Source: Anaerolineae bacterium
GTDB taxonomy: Bacteria; Chloroflexota; Anaerolineae; J102
NCBI GenBank assembly: GCA_027036755.1
Contig: JALWDV010000361.1
Coordinates: 1-12,498, forward strand
Reading direction: 5' to 3'
DNA: 12,498 bases
In this document: positions 1 to 6,570 of the stretch, one piece after another
Position numbering within the stretch: the first letter of the stretch is position 1
How the letters are laid out: each line of letters begins with the position of its first letter
The notes under the pieces: model-generated
What the model saw: only the letters and a program-made list of their open reading frames with translations
The model's database searches: none
What the model was told of the DNA's origin: nothing
Made by a program: the position numbers and the translations under genes

Positions 1-2
1 TG

Positions 3-623
3 GGATTGAAGGGGCTGGAGATTTTGGCCGAGGCCCGGGAAATCTACAACATGCCCATCATCACCGAGGTGATGACGCCCGACGCGGTGGCGATGATCGC
101 AGAATACGCCGACATCTTGCAGATCGGCGCCCGCAACATGCAGAACTTCGGGCTGCTGCACGCGGTGGGGCGCATCCAGCGGCCGGTGCTGCTGAAGCGG
201 GGCATGATGAACAGCATGGAGGAGCTGCTGATGTCGGCCGAGTACATTCTCTCGGGCGGGAACTACCGGGTGATGCTGTGCGAGCGCGGCATCCGCACCT
301 TCGAACGATACACCCGCAACACCTTCGACCTCAACGCGGTGCCCATCCTCAAGCAGTTGAGCCATCTGCCCGTGATTGCAGACCCCAGTCACGCCACCGG
401 GCGCTGGGACGCGGTGACGCCCATGGCCCGGGCATCCATCGCTGCGGGCGCTGACGGCATCATCGTGGAGGTGCATCCGCGGCCGGAGGAGGCGCTTTCG
501 GACGGGCCCCAGAGCCTGAAGCCCGAGCGCTTCGCAGAGCTGGTGCAACAGGTCAAACGCATCGCCGAGGCCATGGATCGCGTCGTGCCGGACCCCGAGC
601 CGGCGCAAGTCGTTCAATACTGA
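3..623 (+). CDS. aroF: 3-deoxy-7-phosphoheptulonate (DAHP) synthase, first tandem copy, 5' end outside the window
   Basis: This is the C-terminal part, about 206 residues, of a DAHP synthase. The enzyme condenses phosphoenolpyruvate with erythrose 4-phosphate in the cytoplasm and opens the shikimate pathway. The reading frame runs in from the left edge without a start. The visible part has the barrel motifs ADILQIGARNMQN, KRGM, ERGIRTFERYTRNTFD, the metal-ligand segment DPSHATG, and EVHPRPEEALSDGPQSL, which holds the catalytic Glu and Asp. So the catalytic residues in the visible half are intact. By hand alignment it is about two thirds identical to the complete copy at 965-1978 and has an extra tail ending VVPDPEPAQVVQY. 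The N-terminal regulatory domain and the catalytic Cys and Lys lie outside the window, so its regulation cannot be judged. The space between the two copies is filled by the nested mobile elements. Confidence 0.93.
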   Translation, partial: GLKGLEILAEAREIYNMPIITEVMTPDAVAMIAEYADILQIGARNMQNFGLLHAVGRIQRPVLLKRGMMNSMEELLMSAEYILSGGNYRVMLCERGIRTFERYTRNTFDLNAVPILKQLSHLPVIADPSHATGRWDAVTPMARASIAAGADGIIVEVHPRPEEALSDGPQSLKPERFAELVQQVKRIAEAMDRVVPDPEPAQVVQY

Positions 624-631
624 AATCCAAA

Positions 632-941
632 GTGACTACTGAGGTCTCATCAGCACTTTTTGCCACGAAGACACGAAGAACATGAAGGCGCGAAGTTTTG
701 TAACTGCTAACGTACCCCGGTTAATAAACCACAAAGGGCACAAAGGCACTAAGAACACGAAGAAAAAATGTATAAATTTTCCTTTGTGCCTTTGTGTCTT
801 AGTGTTCTTAGTGGTTTTTGGGTGACAACTGGTGACGACCTTAGTAGTTACGAAGTTTTTTTATTTTTCCCTTCGTGTCTTCGAAAAACTTCGAGCCTTC
901 GTGGCTTCTTGAGGCTTAAAGTCGAGTACGTTGGTAGTTGC
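632..941 (+). mobile_element. MITE-A: about 150-bp inverted-repeat element, interrupted by MITE-B
   Basis: The left end GTGACTACTGAGGT (632-645) and right end ACGTTGGTAGTTGC (928-941) are imperfect inverted copies of the family end GTAACTRCTAAGGT. The flanks AATCCAAA (624-631) and AATCCAGA (942-949) match at 7 of 8 positions, as expected for an 8-bp target duplication with one later mutation. The interior is a palindrome made of CACGAAGR units: GCCACGAAGACACGAAG on the left, and CTTCGTGTCTTCG and CCTTCGTGGC on the right. Removing MITE-B and one copy of its target repeat leaves 150 bp, almost the length of MITE-C (153 bp), which it closely resembles. The insertion ends 15 bases before the Shine-Dalgarno and start region of the second aroF. 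I see no transposase and no real coding potential. Confidence 0.85.
700..851 (-). mobile_element. MITE-B: 152-bp inverted-repeat element inserted into MITE-A
   Basis: It begins GTAACTGCTAACGT (700-713) and ends ACCTTAGTAGTTAC (838-851). It is flanked by a perfect 8-bp direct repeat GAAGTTTT at 692-699 and 852-859. The interior (about 725-818) is an imperfect palindrome whose arms are strings of a degenerate 8-9 bp unit CACNAAGR (AACCACAAAGGGCACAAAGG facing CCTTTGTGCC and TTAGTGGTTT), around an AT-rich loop. The family has two distinguishable ends, one with GGT and one with CGTAC after the shared bases. Here the CGTAC end is on the left, opposite to MITE-A and MITE-C, so this copy is inverted relative to its host element. 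No protein is encoded. Confidence 0.88.
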
Positions 942-964
942 AATCCAGATAGAAGGAGAAGAAA

Positions 965-1978
965 ATGATTGTCGTAATGAAGCCTTCGGCCACCGAGGAA
1001 GAGCTGCAACGCGTTTTGCAGCGGGTCGAAAAGCTGGGGCTGGAGGCGCATCTTTCGGCCGGTGAATCCCACACCATCATCGGGCTGGTGGGCGAGACCG
1101 GGCGCATCACGCCCAACGCGTTCGAGGTGATGCCGGGCGTGGAGCGGGCCGTGCGCGTGGCCGAGCCCTTCAAGCTGGCCAACCGCGAGTTTCATCCCCA
1201 GAACACCGTCATTCAGGTGGGGGATGTGACCATCGGCGGGGAGAAGCTGGTGATCATGGCCGGGCCTTGCTCGGTGGAAAGTCGCAGCCAGTTGCTGGAA
1301 ACCGCGCACGCGGTGAAGGAGGCCGGGGCGCACGTGCTGCGCGGAGGCGCTTTCAAGCCCCGCTCATCCCCCTACTCTTTCCAGGGGTTGGGCGAAGAGG
1401 GGCTGAAGTATCTGGCCGAGGCCCGGGAAATCTACGGCATGCCCATCATTACCGAGGTTATGGCTCCCGAGGAGGTGGATTTGGTGGCCAGCTATGCCGA
1501 CATCCTGCAGATCGGCGCCCGCAACATGCAGAATTATCGGTTGCTGCAAGCGGTGGGCAAGGTGGAAAGGCCCGTCTTTCTGAAACGGGGCCTCAGCGGC
1601 ACTATCCAGGAGCTGCTGATGTCGGCCGAGTATGTGATGGCCAACGGCAATCCCAATGTAATGCTGGTGGAGCGGGGCATCCGCACCTATGAGACTTACA
1701 CCCGCAACACCTTCGACATCAACGCCATCCCCGCATTGAAGCAATTGAGCCACCTGCCCGTCATCGGCGATCCCAGTCATGGCACAGGCAAATGGCGTCT
1801 GGTGGCGCCGGTGGCCAAAGCTGCGATTGCCGCGGGCGCTGACGGCCTGATGATCGAGGTGCATCCGCGCCCCGCGGAGGCTTTTTCCGACGGCGCGCAA
1901 TCGCTGAAACCCAAACGCTTCCGGGCGTTGATGGATGATCTGCATCTGCTGGCCGCGGCCCTAGGGAGATCGTTGTAA
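965..1978 (+). CDS. aroF: 3-deoxy-7-phosphoheptulonate (DAHP) synthase, second tandem copy
   Basis: This complete 337-aa enzyme catalyses the first step of the shikimate pathway, PEP plus erythrose 4-phosphate to DAHP. Residues 1-75 form the small ferredoxin-like N-terminal domain (MIVVMKPSATEEELQRVL), followed by the catalytic barrel. Expected catalytic and metal residues fall at Cys102 (MAGPCSVES), Lys131 (GGAFKPRSSPYSFQG), His272 (DPSHGTG), Glu298 and Asp309 (EVHPRPAEAFSDG). These match the numbering I recall for the Thermotoga maritima enzyme. In that family the N-terminal domain binds Tyr or Phe for feedback control; here that is inferred from homology. The ATG at 965 follows an AGAAGGAGAAG ribosome site. 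The next gene starts nine bases after the stop, so this gene appears to lead a four-gene cluster. A mobile element ends just upstream. Confidence 0.96.
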   Translation: MIVVMKPSATEEELQRVLQRVEKLGLEAHLSAGESHTIIGLVGETGRITPNAFEVMPGVERAVRVAEPFKLANREFHPQNTVIQVGDVTIGGEKLVIMAGPCSVESRSQLLETAHAVKEAGAHVLRGGAFKPRSSPYSFQGLGEEGLKYLAEAREIYGMPIITEVMAPEEVDLVASYADILQIGARNMQNYRLLQAVGKVERPVFLKRGLSGTIQELLMSAEYVMANGNPNVMLVERGIRTYETYTRNTFDINAIPALKQLSHLPVIGDPSHGTGKWRLVAPVAKAAIAAGADGLMIEVHPRPAEAFSDGAQSLKPKRFRALMDDLHLLAAALGRSL

Positions 1979-1987
1979 GGAAATCCC

Positions 1988-2695
1988 ATGTCACAGCCCA
2001 ACGCCACCCTCGAAGACCTGAACATCATTCTGCACGAAAAGCAAGGCTGCCCCATCTGCCATTACGGTCGGCAGTCGGGCCGGAAATATCTCGATGGCGT
2101 CATGTATGAGAGCGTCAACGATTTTGGCTTGCGGGAGCGGCTGGTGCAGAACATGGGCTTTTGCGCCTTCCACAGCCAGGAGATTCTGACGTTTCCGGGG
2201 GTGAAGCTGGGCGCGGCCATCATCGAACAGGCCATGCTCAAAGAGGCGTTGCGCCGCATGGAGGGGACGTCGCCCGGGCGCAATTCTTTCTTCTCCCGAG
2301 GCTCCAAAAACGCGCCTCCTCCTTCCTCGCCCGATGGCAACACCTGTCCCGTCTGCCTGCATGAACAGGCCAGCGAGCGCCGGGCCATCGAGGACTTGCT
2401 GGCCCATTGGGATGACGACTGGGCGGGCTTATTGGAAAAATCGGGCGGAATGTGCTTTAATCATCTTGTCCTGGCCTTGCATCTGGCCCCGAAGGCCACG
2501 GCCAAAAGCCTCAAGCAGATGCACGAGCGCCAGTGGCGGGAGCTCATCGCCCAACTGGACGAGTTCATCCGCAAGCAGGATTATCGATTTCGGCATGAGC
2601 CCATCAGCGATGAGGAGGCTGTCGCTTCCCGCCGCGCCATCGCCATCCTCACCGGCGAACCCCGTAACGTCATCCAAACCAAACTTGTGACCTGA
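1988..2695 (+). CDS. DUF6062-like protein with two CPxC...CxxH modules
   Basis: This is a soluble 235-aa protein of unknown function. It has two similar halves, each with four likely metal ligands: CPIC (C21, C24) with GFCAFH (C59, H62), and CPVC (C120, C123) with MCFNH (C156, H159). The two ligand pairs are separated by nearly the same distance in each half (35 and 33 residues), which suggests an internal duplication of a zinc-binding module. A low-complexity linker (about 98-117, rich in Ser and Pro) joins the halves, and the C-terminal third is helical and charged. The pattern resembles DUF6062-type proteins as I remember them; the name is tentative. The ATG follows TAAGGAAATCCC, so the ribosome site overlaps the aroF stop. 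It is probably co-transcribed with aroF and the following two genes, but no functional link is evident. Confidence 0.75.
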   Translation: MSQPNATLEDLNIILHEKQGCPICHYGRQSGRKYLDGVMYESVNDFGLRERLVQNMGFCAFHSQEILTFPGVKLGAAIIEQAMLKEALRRMEGTSPGRNSFFSRGSKNAPPPSSPDGNTCPVCLHEQASERRAIEDLLAHWDDDWAGLLEKSGGMCFNHLVLALHLAPKATAKSLKQMHERQWRELIAQLDEFIRKQDYRFRHEPISDEEAVASRRAIAILTGEPRNVIQTKLVT

Positions 2696-2700
2696 TCATC

Positions 2701-3735
2701 ATGGCAAAATCCAAACGGCCGGTTTATCTGGACGGGGAGTACAAGATCGTTCCTCATCAAAAAGACCCCGATCTGGCGGCGTATCACTCGCTGGTGCGCA
2801 TGGTGGTGGGCAGCATTCTGGTGGGGAGCGATGAGTTGCTGGCCCGGGCCCGGGCGTGGGAGGAAGCCCACCCCATCGAGGGCTCGCTCCAGGGGCCGCG
2901 CGAGGCCGAATCGGAGCTGGTGCTGCTGCGTCATCTCATCGTGGGGGCGATGTTCCATGGGCCGGAGTTGATCAGCCATCCTCTGCTCGCCATCGCCGAG
3001 ACCACCGACAAGGCGCTGAACCTGGCCAGCAGTCTGGTGGGGCCGTTCATGCGCATTCCCATTTTTCGTCCGGCCCGCAAACGCTGGCAGGCGTATCAGG
3101 ACAGAGTACAGGCGGTGGTCTCTTATTGGGTGGAGACTGGGCGGCGGGAGGAGCCTTACAGCAAGGCCATGGCTCAGGATTTGATCCCCGGGATTATCGA
3201 TGATGTGATCCTCTCTCTCAGCGAAAATCAGGCTATCCAGACCCTGATTCAGGTGCAGGTGGGCATGTATCTCGGGCATGTCATCCAGAACCCCACCGAA
3301 ATGGACGAGCTGGTGCGGGAGGTGGCCGATCGATACATCTCCTATCTCAACACGGATAACGTCGATCAGGTGCAGGAGCTGGTGCGGATTCAGGTCAGCG
3401 AATATCTGGCCTACGCCAAAGAGAATCCAGAGGAGCTGTCGGAGTTGGTGGAAGTGATTGGCGACCGCTATCTTGAATATCTTGAGGAGGAGAATCCGGA
3501 GGCCATCGCCCAGATCGTGCAGGGCCAGAGCATCGGGCTGGCGGGCGAGGTCGCGGACGAAATCCGGGCCCGCGCCGTCACATCTGACTCGGTGCTGGAG
3601 ATGTTCATGCGTTCTCTGTTGCGTCGCCCCGCCCGGCAGGAGCTGCCCCTGCCGCCTCCCGCTGTGCTGGAGCAGGCGACTCTGTCCATCGAAGAGGTCA
3701 TCCGCCGTCGCAATCTGGAGAAGAGAAATGAGTGA
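2701..3735 (+). CDS. Hypothetical helical protein with 45-residue tandem repeats
   Basis: I do not recognise this 344-aa protein. There is no signal peptide and no convincing membrane segment. The N-terminal 170 residues are mixed helical. Residues 175-307 contain two and a half repeats with an exact 45-residue period: IQVQVGMY (183-190) recurs as VRIQVSEY (228-235) and DRYISYL (210-216) as DRYLEYL (255-261). A third, partial copy begins at EAIAQIVQ. The repeats are acidic, amphipathic helices and suggest a scaffold or binding role, which is inference only. The C-terminus (308-344) is basic and proline-containing. It starts five bases after the upstream stop, with no clear Shine-Dalgarno, and its end overlaps the RDD gene start by eight bases. 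Coupled translation with both neighbours is likely, so it may work with the RDD membrane protein. Confidence 0.8.
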   Translation: MAKSKRPVYLDGEYKIVPHQKDPDLAAYHSLVRMVVGSILVGSDELLARARAWEEAHPIEGSLQGPREAESELVLLRHLIVGAMFHGPELISHPLLAIAETTDKALNLASSLVGPFMRIPIFRPARKRWQAYQDRVQAVVSYWVETGRREEPYSKAMAQDLIPGIIDDVILSLSENQAIQTLIQVQVGMYLGHVIQNPTEMDELVREVADRYISYLNTDNVDQVQELVRIQVSEYLAYAKENPEELSELVEVIGDRYLEYLEEENPEAIAQIVQGQSIGLAGEVADEIRARAVTSDSVLEMFMRSLLRRPARQELPLPPPAVLEQATLSIEEVIRRRNLEKRNE

Positions 3736-4423
3736 GCCCGTTTATTCATTGCGCGGTCATTACGCGGGTTTCGTCAGCCGTCTCATCGCTTACCTCATCG
3801 ATCGCGGCATCGTCATCGGCATTGTCGCCGTTTTTACAGCCGTTGCGGGGTATCTTTTGCAACTGGTGGGGCTTGATGTGGCAACCTGCACGCCGGATCT
3901 CACTTTTCCCGGAATTGCTTGCGGCGCCAGCAAGCTGTTTCTCGGCGCGTTCGTCCTCTCATTCACCGCGATTTACACCATCACCTTTTGGGCCCTGGCC
4001 GGACAGACACCGGGCAAATATCTGCTGGGGCTGCGGGTGTTTTGCATGGATGGCGAACCGCTGACCCTGGCCCGCAGCGCCCGCCGCTATGTGGGCTATC
4101 TCCTATCCTTTCTCGCTTTTGGCCTGGGCTTTCTCTGGATCACCATCGATGATGAGCGCCAGGGCTTTCACGACATCTTCGCCAAAACCTGCGTGGTTTA
4201 TTCCTGGGACGCTTTCCAGAACCAACGTCTCATCAATCGCCTCAGTCTGAAGATCAACAAGAGTCGCTTCCTGCAAAATCCAGAGGCGTTTTATTGTCAG
4301 GGGATGACGGAAGCGGACGCGAATTACTTCTCGGGGGATTCCGCGGTCCCGCGCATGAAAGATCGCAAGGACGTGGAAGCGACGGGTGAAGGAGCAGTCG
4401 AAGAGACCTCCTCCGAAGCCTGA
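3728..4423 (+). CDS. RDD family membrane protein
   Basis: This is a 231-aa integral membrane protein. The RDD signature is visible: GFVSRLIAYLIDR (14-26, with Arg18 and Asp25), then TGKYLLGLRV-like PGKYLLGLRV (95-104), then DDERQGFHDIFAKTCVV (141-157). Three hydrophobic segments lie at about 27-49, 69-91 and 121-140. A Cys pair (C54, C65) sits in the loop after the first segment. The C-terminal 75 residues are a polar acidic tail, longer than in minimal RDD proteins. The family is thought to contain transporters, with some members linked to Na+/H+ exchange; the substrate here is unknown. I chose the ATG at 3728 because the RDD homology begins there, although the frame stays open upstream over the preceding gene. 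The 8-bp overlap implies translational coupling to that gene. Confidence 0.88.
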   Translation: MSEPVYSLRGHYAGFVSRLIAYLIDRGIVIGIVAVFTAVAGYLLQLVGLDVATCTPDLTFPGIACGASKLFLGAFVLSFTAIYTITFWALAGQTPGKYLLGLRVFCMDGEPLTLARSARRYVGYLLSFLAFGLGFLWITIDDERQGFHDIFAKTCVVYSWDAFQNQRLINRLSLKINKSRFLQNPEAFYCQGMTEADANYFSGDSAVPRMKDRKDVEATGEGAVEETSSEA

Positions 4424-5218
4424 TCACCAGCTTGTCAGAATTTTCAGGCCCACCGGGCAATGATCGCTGCCCATGACGTTGGTGAAGATGAGGGCGTCGG
4501 TCAGCCGGGGCATCAGCTCGCGGGCCACGAAGAAGTAATCGATGCGCCAGCCCACGTTGCGCTCCCGGGCCCGGGTGGGCATCGACCACCAGGTGTACAT
4601 CTCAACCCGGTCGGGATAAAAATGGCGGAACGCGTCCACATAGCCCGCGGCCACGACCTTATCCAGCCACGCCCGCTCCTCAGGCAGAAAACCGGTGGTC
4701 TTTTGGTTGGCTTTGGGATGCGTGAGGTCGATGGGCTTGTGCGCGGTGTTCACATCCCCGCAGAAGATGATGTTGCGCCCCTGAGCCCGCATCTCTTCCA
4801 TCCTGGCCAGAAACGCATCGTAAAAAGCCAGCTTGAAGGGCACGCGACTGTGATCGCGCCCGCCGTTGGGGAAGTAGCAATTCACCAGGGTGAAATCGGG
4901 ATAATGGGCGATGATGGTGCGGCCTTCCTGGTCGAATTCGGGCGCGCCCAGGCCGAAGATGACCTCGTCCGGCTCCTGGCGGGTGAGCAGGCCCGTGCCG
5001 CTGTATCCCTTCTTGCGGATGGAATGATTCCACCAGGCGTGATACCCCGCGGGCTGCCGCAAGTCGGCCGGGATTTGATGGGCCTCGGCCCGGGTCTCTT
5101 GCAGGCAGAGAATGTCGGGGCTGGATTCCGTCAGCCAGTCCATGAACCCCTTTTTGTAGATAGCCCGCACGCCGTTCACATTCCACGAAATCAGCAGGCG
5201 TTCTCGATGGCTCGTCAC
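4424..5218 (-). CDS. xth: Exodeoxyribonuclease III / AP endonuclease
   Basis: This 264-aa exonuclease III-type enzyme cleaves DNA at abasic sites and trims 3' ends in base excision repair. The family motifs are in order: SWNVNGVRA (11-19), LQETR with Glu41, KKGYSGTGLL, YFPNGG (115-120), CGDVNTAHKPID (Asp155, Asn157), GWRIDYFF, and GSDHCPVGL with the catalytic Asp252-His253 pair. I chose a GTG start at 5218 because it begins just before the conserved RLLISWNVNG segment, gives normal family length, and has GGGGGAG about a dozen bases upstream inside the end of the phosphatase gene. The open frame continues further upstream but there overlaps the phosphatase. Only two bases separate the two genes, so they form an operon. 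Its stop (4424-4426) abuts the convergent RDD stop. Confidence 0.95.
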   Translation of the reverse strand: MTSHRERLLISWNVNGVRAIYKKGFMDWLTESSPDILCLQETRAEAHQIPADLRQPAGYHAWWNHSIRKKGYSGTGLLTRQEPDEVIFGLGAPEFDQEGRTIIAHYPDFTLVNCYFPNGGRDHSRVPFKLAFYDAFLARMEEMRAQGRNIIFCGDVNTAHKPIDLTHPKANQKTTGFLPEERAWLDKVVAAGYVDAFRHFYPDRVEMYTWWSMPTRARERNVGWRIDYFFVARELMPRLTDALIFTNVMGSDHCPVGLKILTSW

Positions 5219-5220
5219 CG

Positions 5221-5856
5221 CTATTGCCACTCCCCCAGGTTGCCGATGGCTTTCAGATGTGAGACGTCGGAGAAAAATTCCAGGCGGGGCGCAGGATCGA
5301 ACATCAGCTTGCTCAGCGAGGCGTTGAGCATCTGGTATTGCCGCCAGGTGGAGCCGTCTTGATCCAGCAGCATGGAGAGCGCTGTGGCCAGCGCACCGCC
5401 ATGCCCCACCACCGCGGTCGTCTCGCCCGCGTGCTTGCGGGTGATGGTCTGGAAGCTGTTGAGCAGGCGCATGGCGAACTGCCGGGGCGATTCGCCGCCG
5501 GGCGGGGTGAAGTCGGGGTCCTCGGCCATGCGATCCCACAGACGTTTTTCGGTCTTCAATTGCTCGTAAGTCAGGCCCTCCCACTCGCCCAGATGATACT
5601 CGGCCAGGCCCGGATCGAGGATGATCGGGACGTCGCCCAGCGCCCGGGCCACCATCTCGGCGGTTTGGCGGGCGCGTTGCAGCGGGCTGCTGTAAATGAG
5701 GATGATGGGAAGTCCCTCGCGGGCGATGCGGCGGGCCAGCGCCCGGGCCTGGGCCTGTCCTCTTTCGTTCAGCGGGCTATCGGTGGAGCCCTGCCAGACG
5801 CCCGCGACGTTGGCGTCGGTCTCGCCGTGGCGGATAAGGTAGAGCGTTGTCGTCAT
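5221..5856 (-). CDS. Histidine phosphatase family protein (phosphoglycerate mutase-like)
   Basis: This 211-aa cytoplasmic phosphatase belongs to the RHG branch. The phosphoacceptor motif is LIRHGET (7-13, His10). It is followed by TDSPLNERGQAQA, YSSPLQRARQTA (second conserved arginine), LAEYHLGEWEGL with the acid/base glutamate region, PPGGES and VVGHGGAL with the second catalytic His152. Length and motifs fit the GpmB/CobC-like group, whose substrates range from sugar phosphates to alpha-ribazole phosphate. The substrate cannot be assigned from sequence, and no cobalamin genes are nearby. The ATG at 5856 was chosen over upstream starts because MTTTLYLIRHGE is the canonical beginning; a Shine-Dalgarno is weak. 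It is the first gene of a pair with xth. A possible extended -10 promoter lies 36 bases upstream. Confidence 0.92.
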   Translation of the reverse strand: MTTTLYLIRHGETDANVAGVWQGSTDSPLNERGQAQARALARRIAREGLPIILIYSSPLQRARQTAEMVARALGDVPIILDPGLAEYHLGEWEGLTYEQLKTEKRLWDRMAEDPDFTPPGGESPRQFAMRLLNSFQTITRKHAGETTAVVGHGGALATALSMLLDQDGSTWRQYQMLNASLSKLMFDPAPRLEFFSDVSHLKAIGNLGEWQ

Positions 5857-5891
5857 AGAAGGGTTGATGGAGCGTGTCGAGAGTGGACATG

Positions 5892-5920
5892 ATCCTATCA
5901 CACCGCGGGGAGTTCGAGAA
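5892..5920 (-). promoter_or_regulatory. Candidate extended -10 promoter for the phosphatase-xth pair
   Basis: On the minus strand TGATAGGAT (5892-5900) is an extended -10 element: TG, one base, then TAGGAT. The hexamer 17 bases upstream, TTCTCG (5915-5920), is a poor -35, as is common for extended -10 promoters. It would start transcription about 30 bases before the phosphatase ATG. It lies just outside the neighbouring MITE remnant. Confidence 0.35.
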
Positions 5921-5927
5921 ATGTGCG

Positions 5928-5985
5928 GTAACTGCGAACGTCCTTGACTTTAAGCCACAAAAAGCCACGAAGGCTCGAAGTTATT
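5928..5985 (-). repeat. MITE-E: one-ended remnant of the GTAACT element family
   Basis: GTAACTGCGAACGT (5928-5941) is the CGT-type end of the family. The following TTGACTTTAAGCC and GCCACGAAGGCTCGAAGTT match the reverse complement of the right part of MITE-C (8415-8473) closely. Similarity stops near 5985, where an unrelated inverted repeat begins, and no opposite end or target duplication is visible. It is therefore a truncated copy. The same stretch translates as VTANVLDFKPQKATKARS here and antisense to MITE-C, which confirms the relationship. Confidence 0.75.
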
Positions 5986-6004
5986 CAAAAAAATCGGCTC
6001 AACA

Positions 6005-6078
6005 GGATTTCAGGGGGCATTGGCTTTACCAGACCCACTGGATTGCGAATCCGTCAGTCATCTCACCCCCTGAAATCC
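6005..6078. repeat. 13-bp inverted repeat with a nested 5-bp hairpin
   Basis: GGATTTCAGGGGG (6005-6017) is exactly complementary to CCCCCTGAAATCC (6066-6078). Inside the 48-base loop, GGATT (6040-6044) and AATCC (6048-6052) can form a second stem. It lies just after the stop of the SHOCT-like gene. On the minus strand the stem is followed after about ten bases by seven Ts, so it could work as a 3' end structure, though the long loop is unlike a classical terminator. The AACAGGATTTCAGG style resembles common dispersed repeats. Confidence 0.6.
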
Positions 6079-6091
6079 AAAAGAACCGGTT

Positions 6092-6496
6092 TTATTCCAT
6101 GAATATCTGCACGTGGTCGCCGTCCTCCTCGACCACATCGATGAGCACGCCCGCCTCGCCTTCGCGCAAGGCCTCTTCCAGCTCGGCCATCACCTCAGGC
6201 CCGAGCTCATCAGAATCGAACCCGGCCACGTTAAGATGCCCGCCCAGGCGCAGCGCCGCCTTCACCACCACCAACGGCAGCTTGATGTGCACCCGGTTGC
6301 CGTTGCGCTCCTTGATCTCGATGCGCAGCCAGCGGGCCTTTTTGCCGGGCGTCTTCCATGCGGCCTGAACCCGAGAATCGCCGCTGTCGTCCGTGGTTTC
6401 CGCTGTCTTCAATGCCTCCAGCAGCTTCGAAGCCTCCTCGGCTGTGATTTTGCCCTCTTCGAGCATTTTTAGAATCTGCAAGCGTTCGTCAGACAT
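6092..6496 (-). CDS. SHOCT-like domain protein (YvlB/LiaX N-terminal type)
   Basis: This is a 134-aa cytoplasmic protein. Residues 4-28 (LQILKMLEEGKITAEEASKL and on) form the short helical hairpin seen at the N-terminus of YvlB/LiaX-like proteins. A polar linker follows (about 30-55), then a domain of about 75 residues starting WLRIEIKERNGNRVHIKLPL and ending in acidic strands (VLIDVVEEDGDHVQIFME). The function is unknown; related proteins take part in envelope-stress or self-regulatory modules. The start is well supported: GGAGGAAATCAATC precedes the ATG. The DUF2089 regulator gene lies upstream on the same strand and ends in a similar helical hairpin (RRQILADLEAGVITSDQAV), so the two proteins may interact or share ancestry. 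The 188-bp gap between them holds a strongly structured spacer. Confidence 0.78.
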   Translation of the reverse strand: MSDERLQILKMLEEGKITAEEASKLLEALKTAETTDDSGDSRVQAAWKTPGKKARWLRIEIKERNGNRVHIKLPLVVVKAALRLGGHLNVAGFDSDELGPEVMAELEEALREGEAGVLIDVVEEDGDHVQIFME

Positions 6497-6570
6497 GATT
6501 GATTTCCTCCAGATTGGATAGTGGTTTCATTTGGGGGCGTCCTTTTTCGGTTGAAGCGTTTGCCACGTCC

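Noticed and set aside
655..820. CRISPR-like short repeats (CACGAAGA and CACAAAGG units)
   Set aside because: The units are 8-9 bp, contiguous and palindromic, without spacers; the terminal repeats and target duplications explain them as mobile elements.
768..968. 66-aa plus-strand open frame before the second aroF
   Set aside because: It is a translation of the palindromic mobile elements; similar peptides arise from MITE-C, and it has no ribosome site or family likeness.
3458..3727. Upstream extension of the RDD gene
   Set aside because: It overlaps the repeat protein in another frame and is Arg/Ser/Cys-rich noise; the RDD signature starts after the ATG at 3728.
4460..5362. 300-aa plus-strand frame
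   Set aside because: It is antisense to xth and the phosphatase, both of which have full catalytic motifs.
5219..5584. N-terminal extension of xth to give a 386-aa protein
   Set aside because: The extension lies over the phosphatase gene in another frame and is not exonuclease-like; the GTG at 5218 gives normal length.
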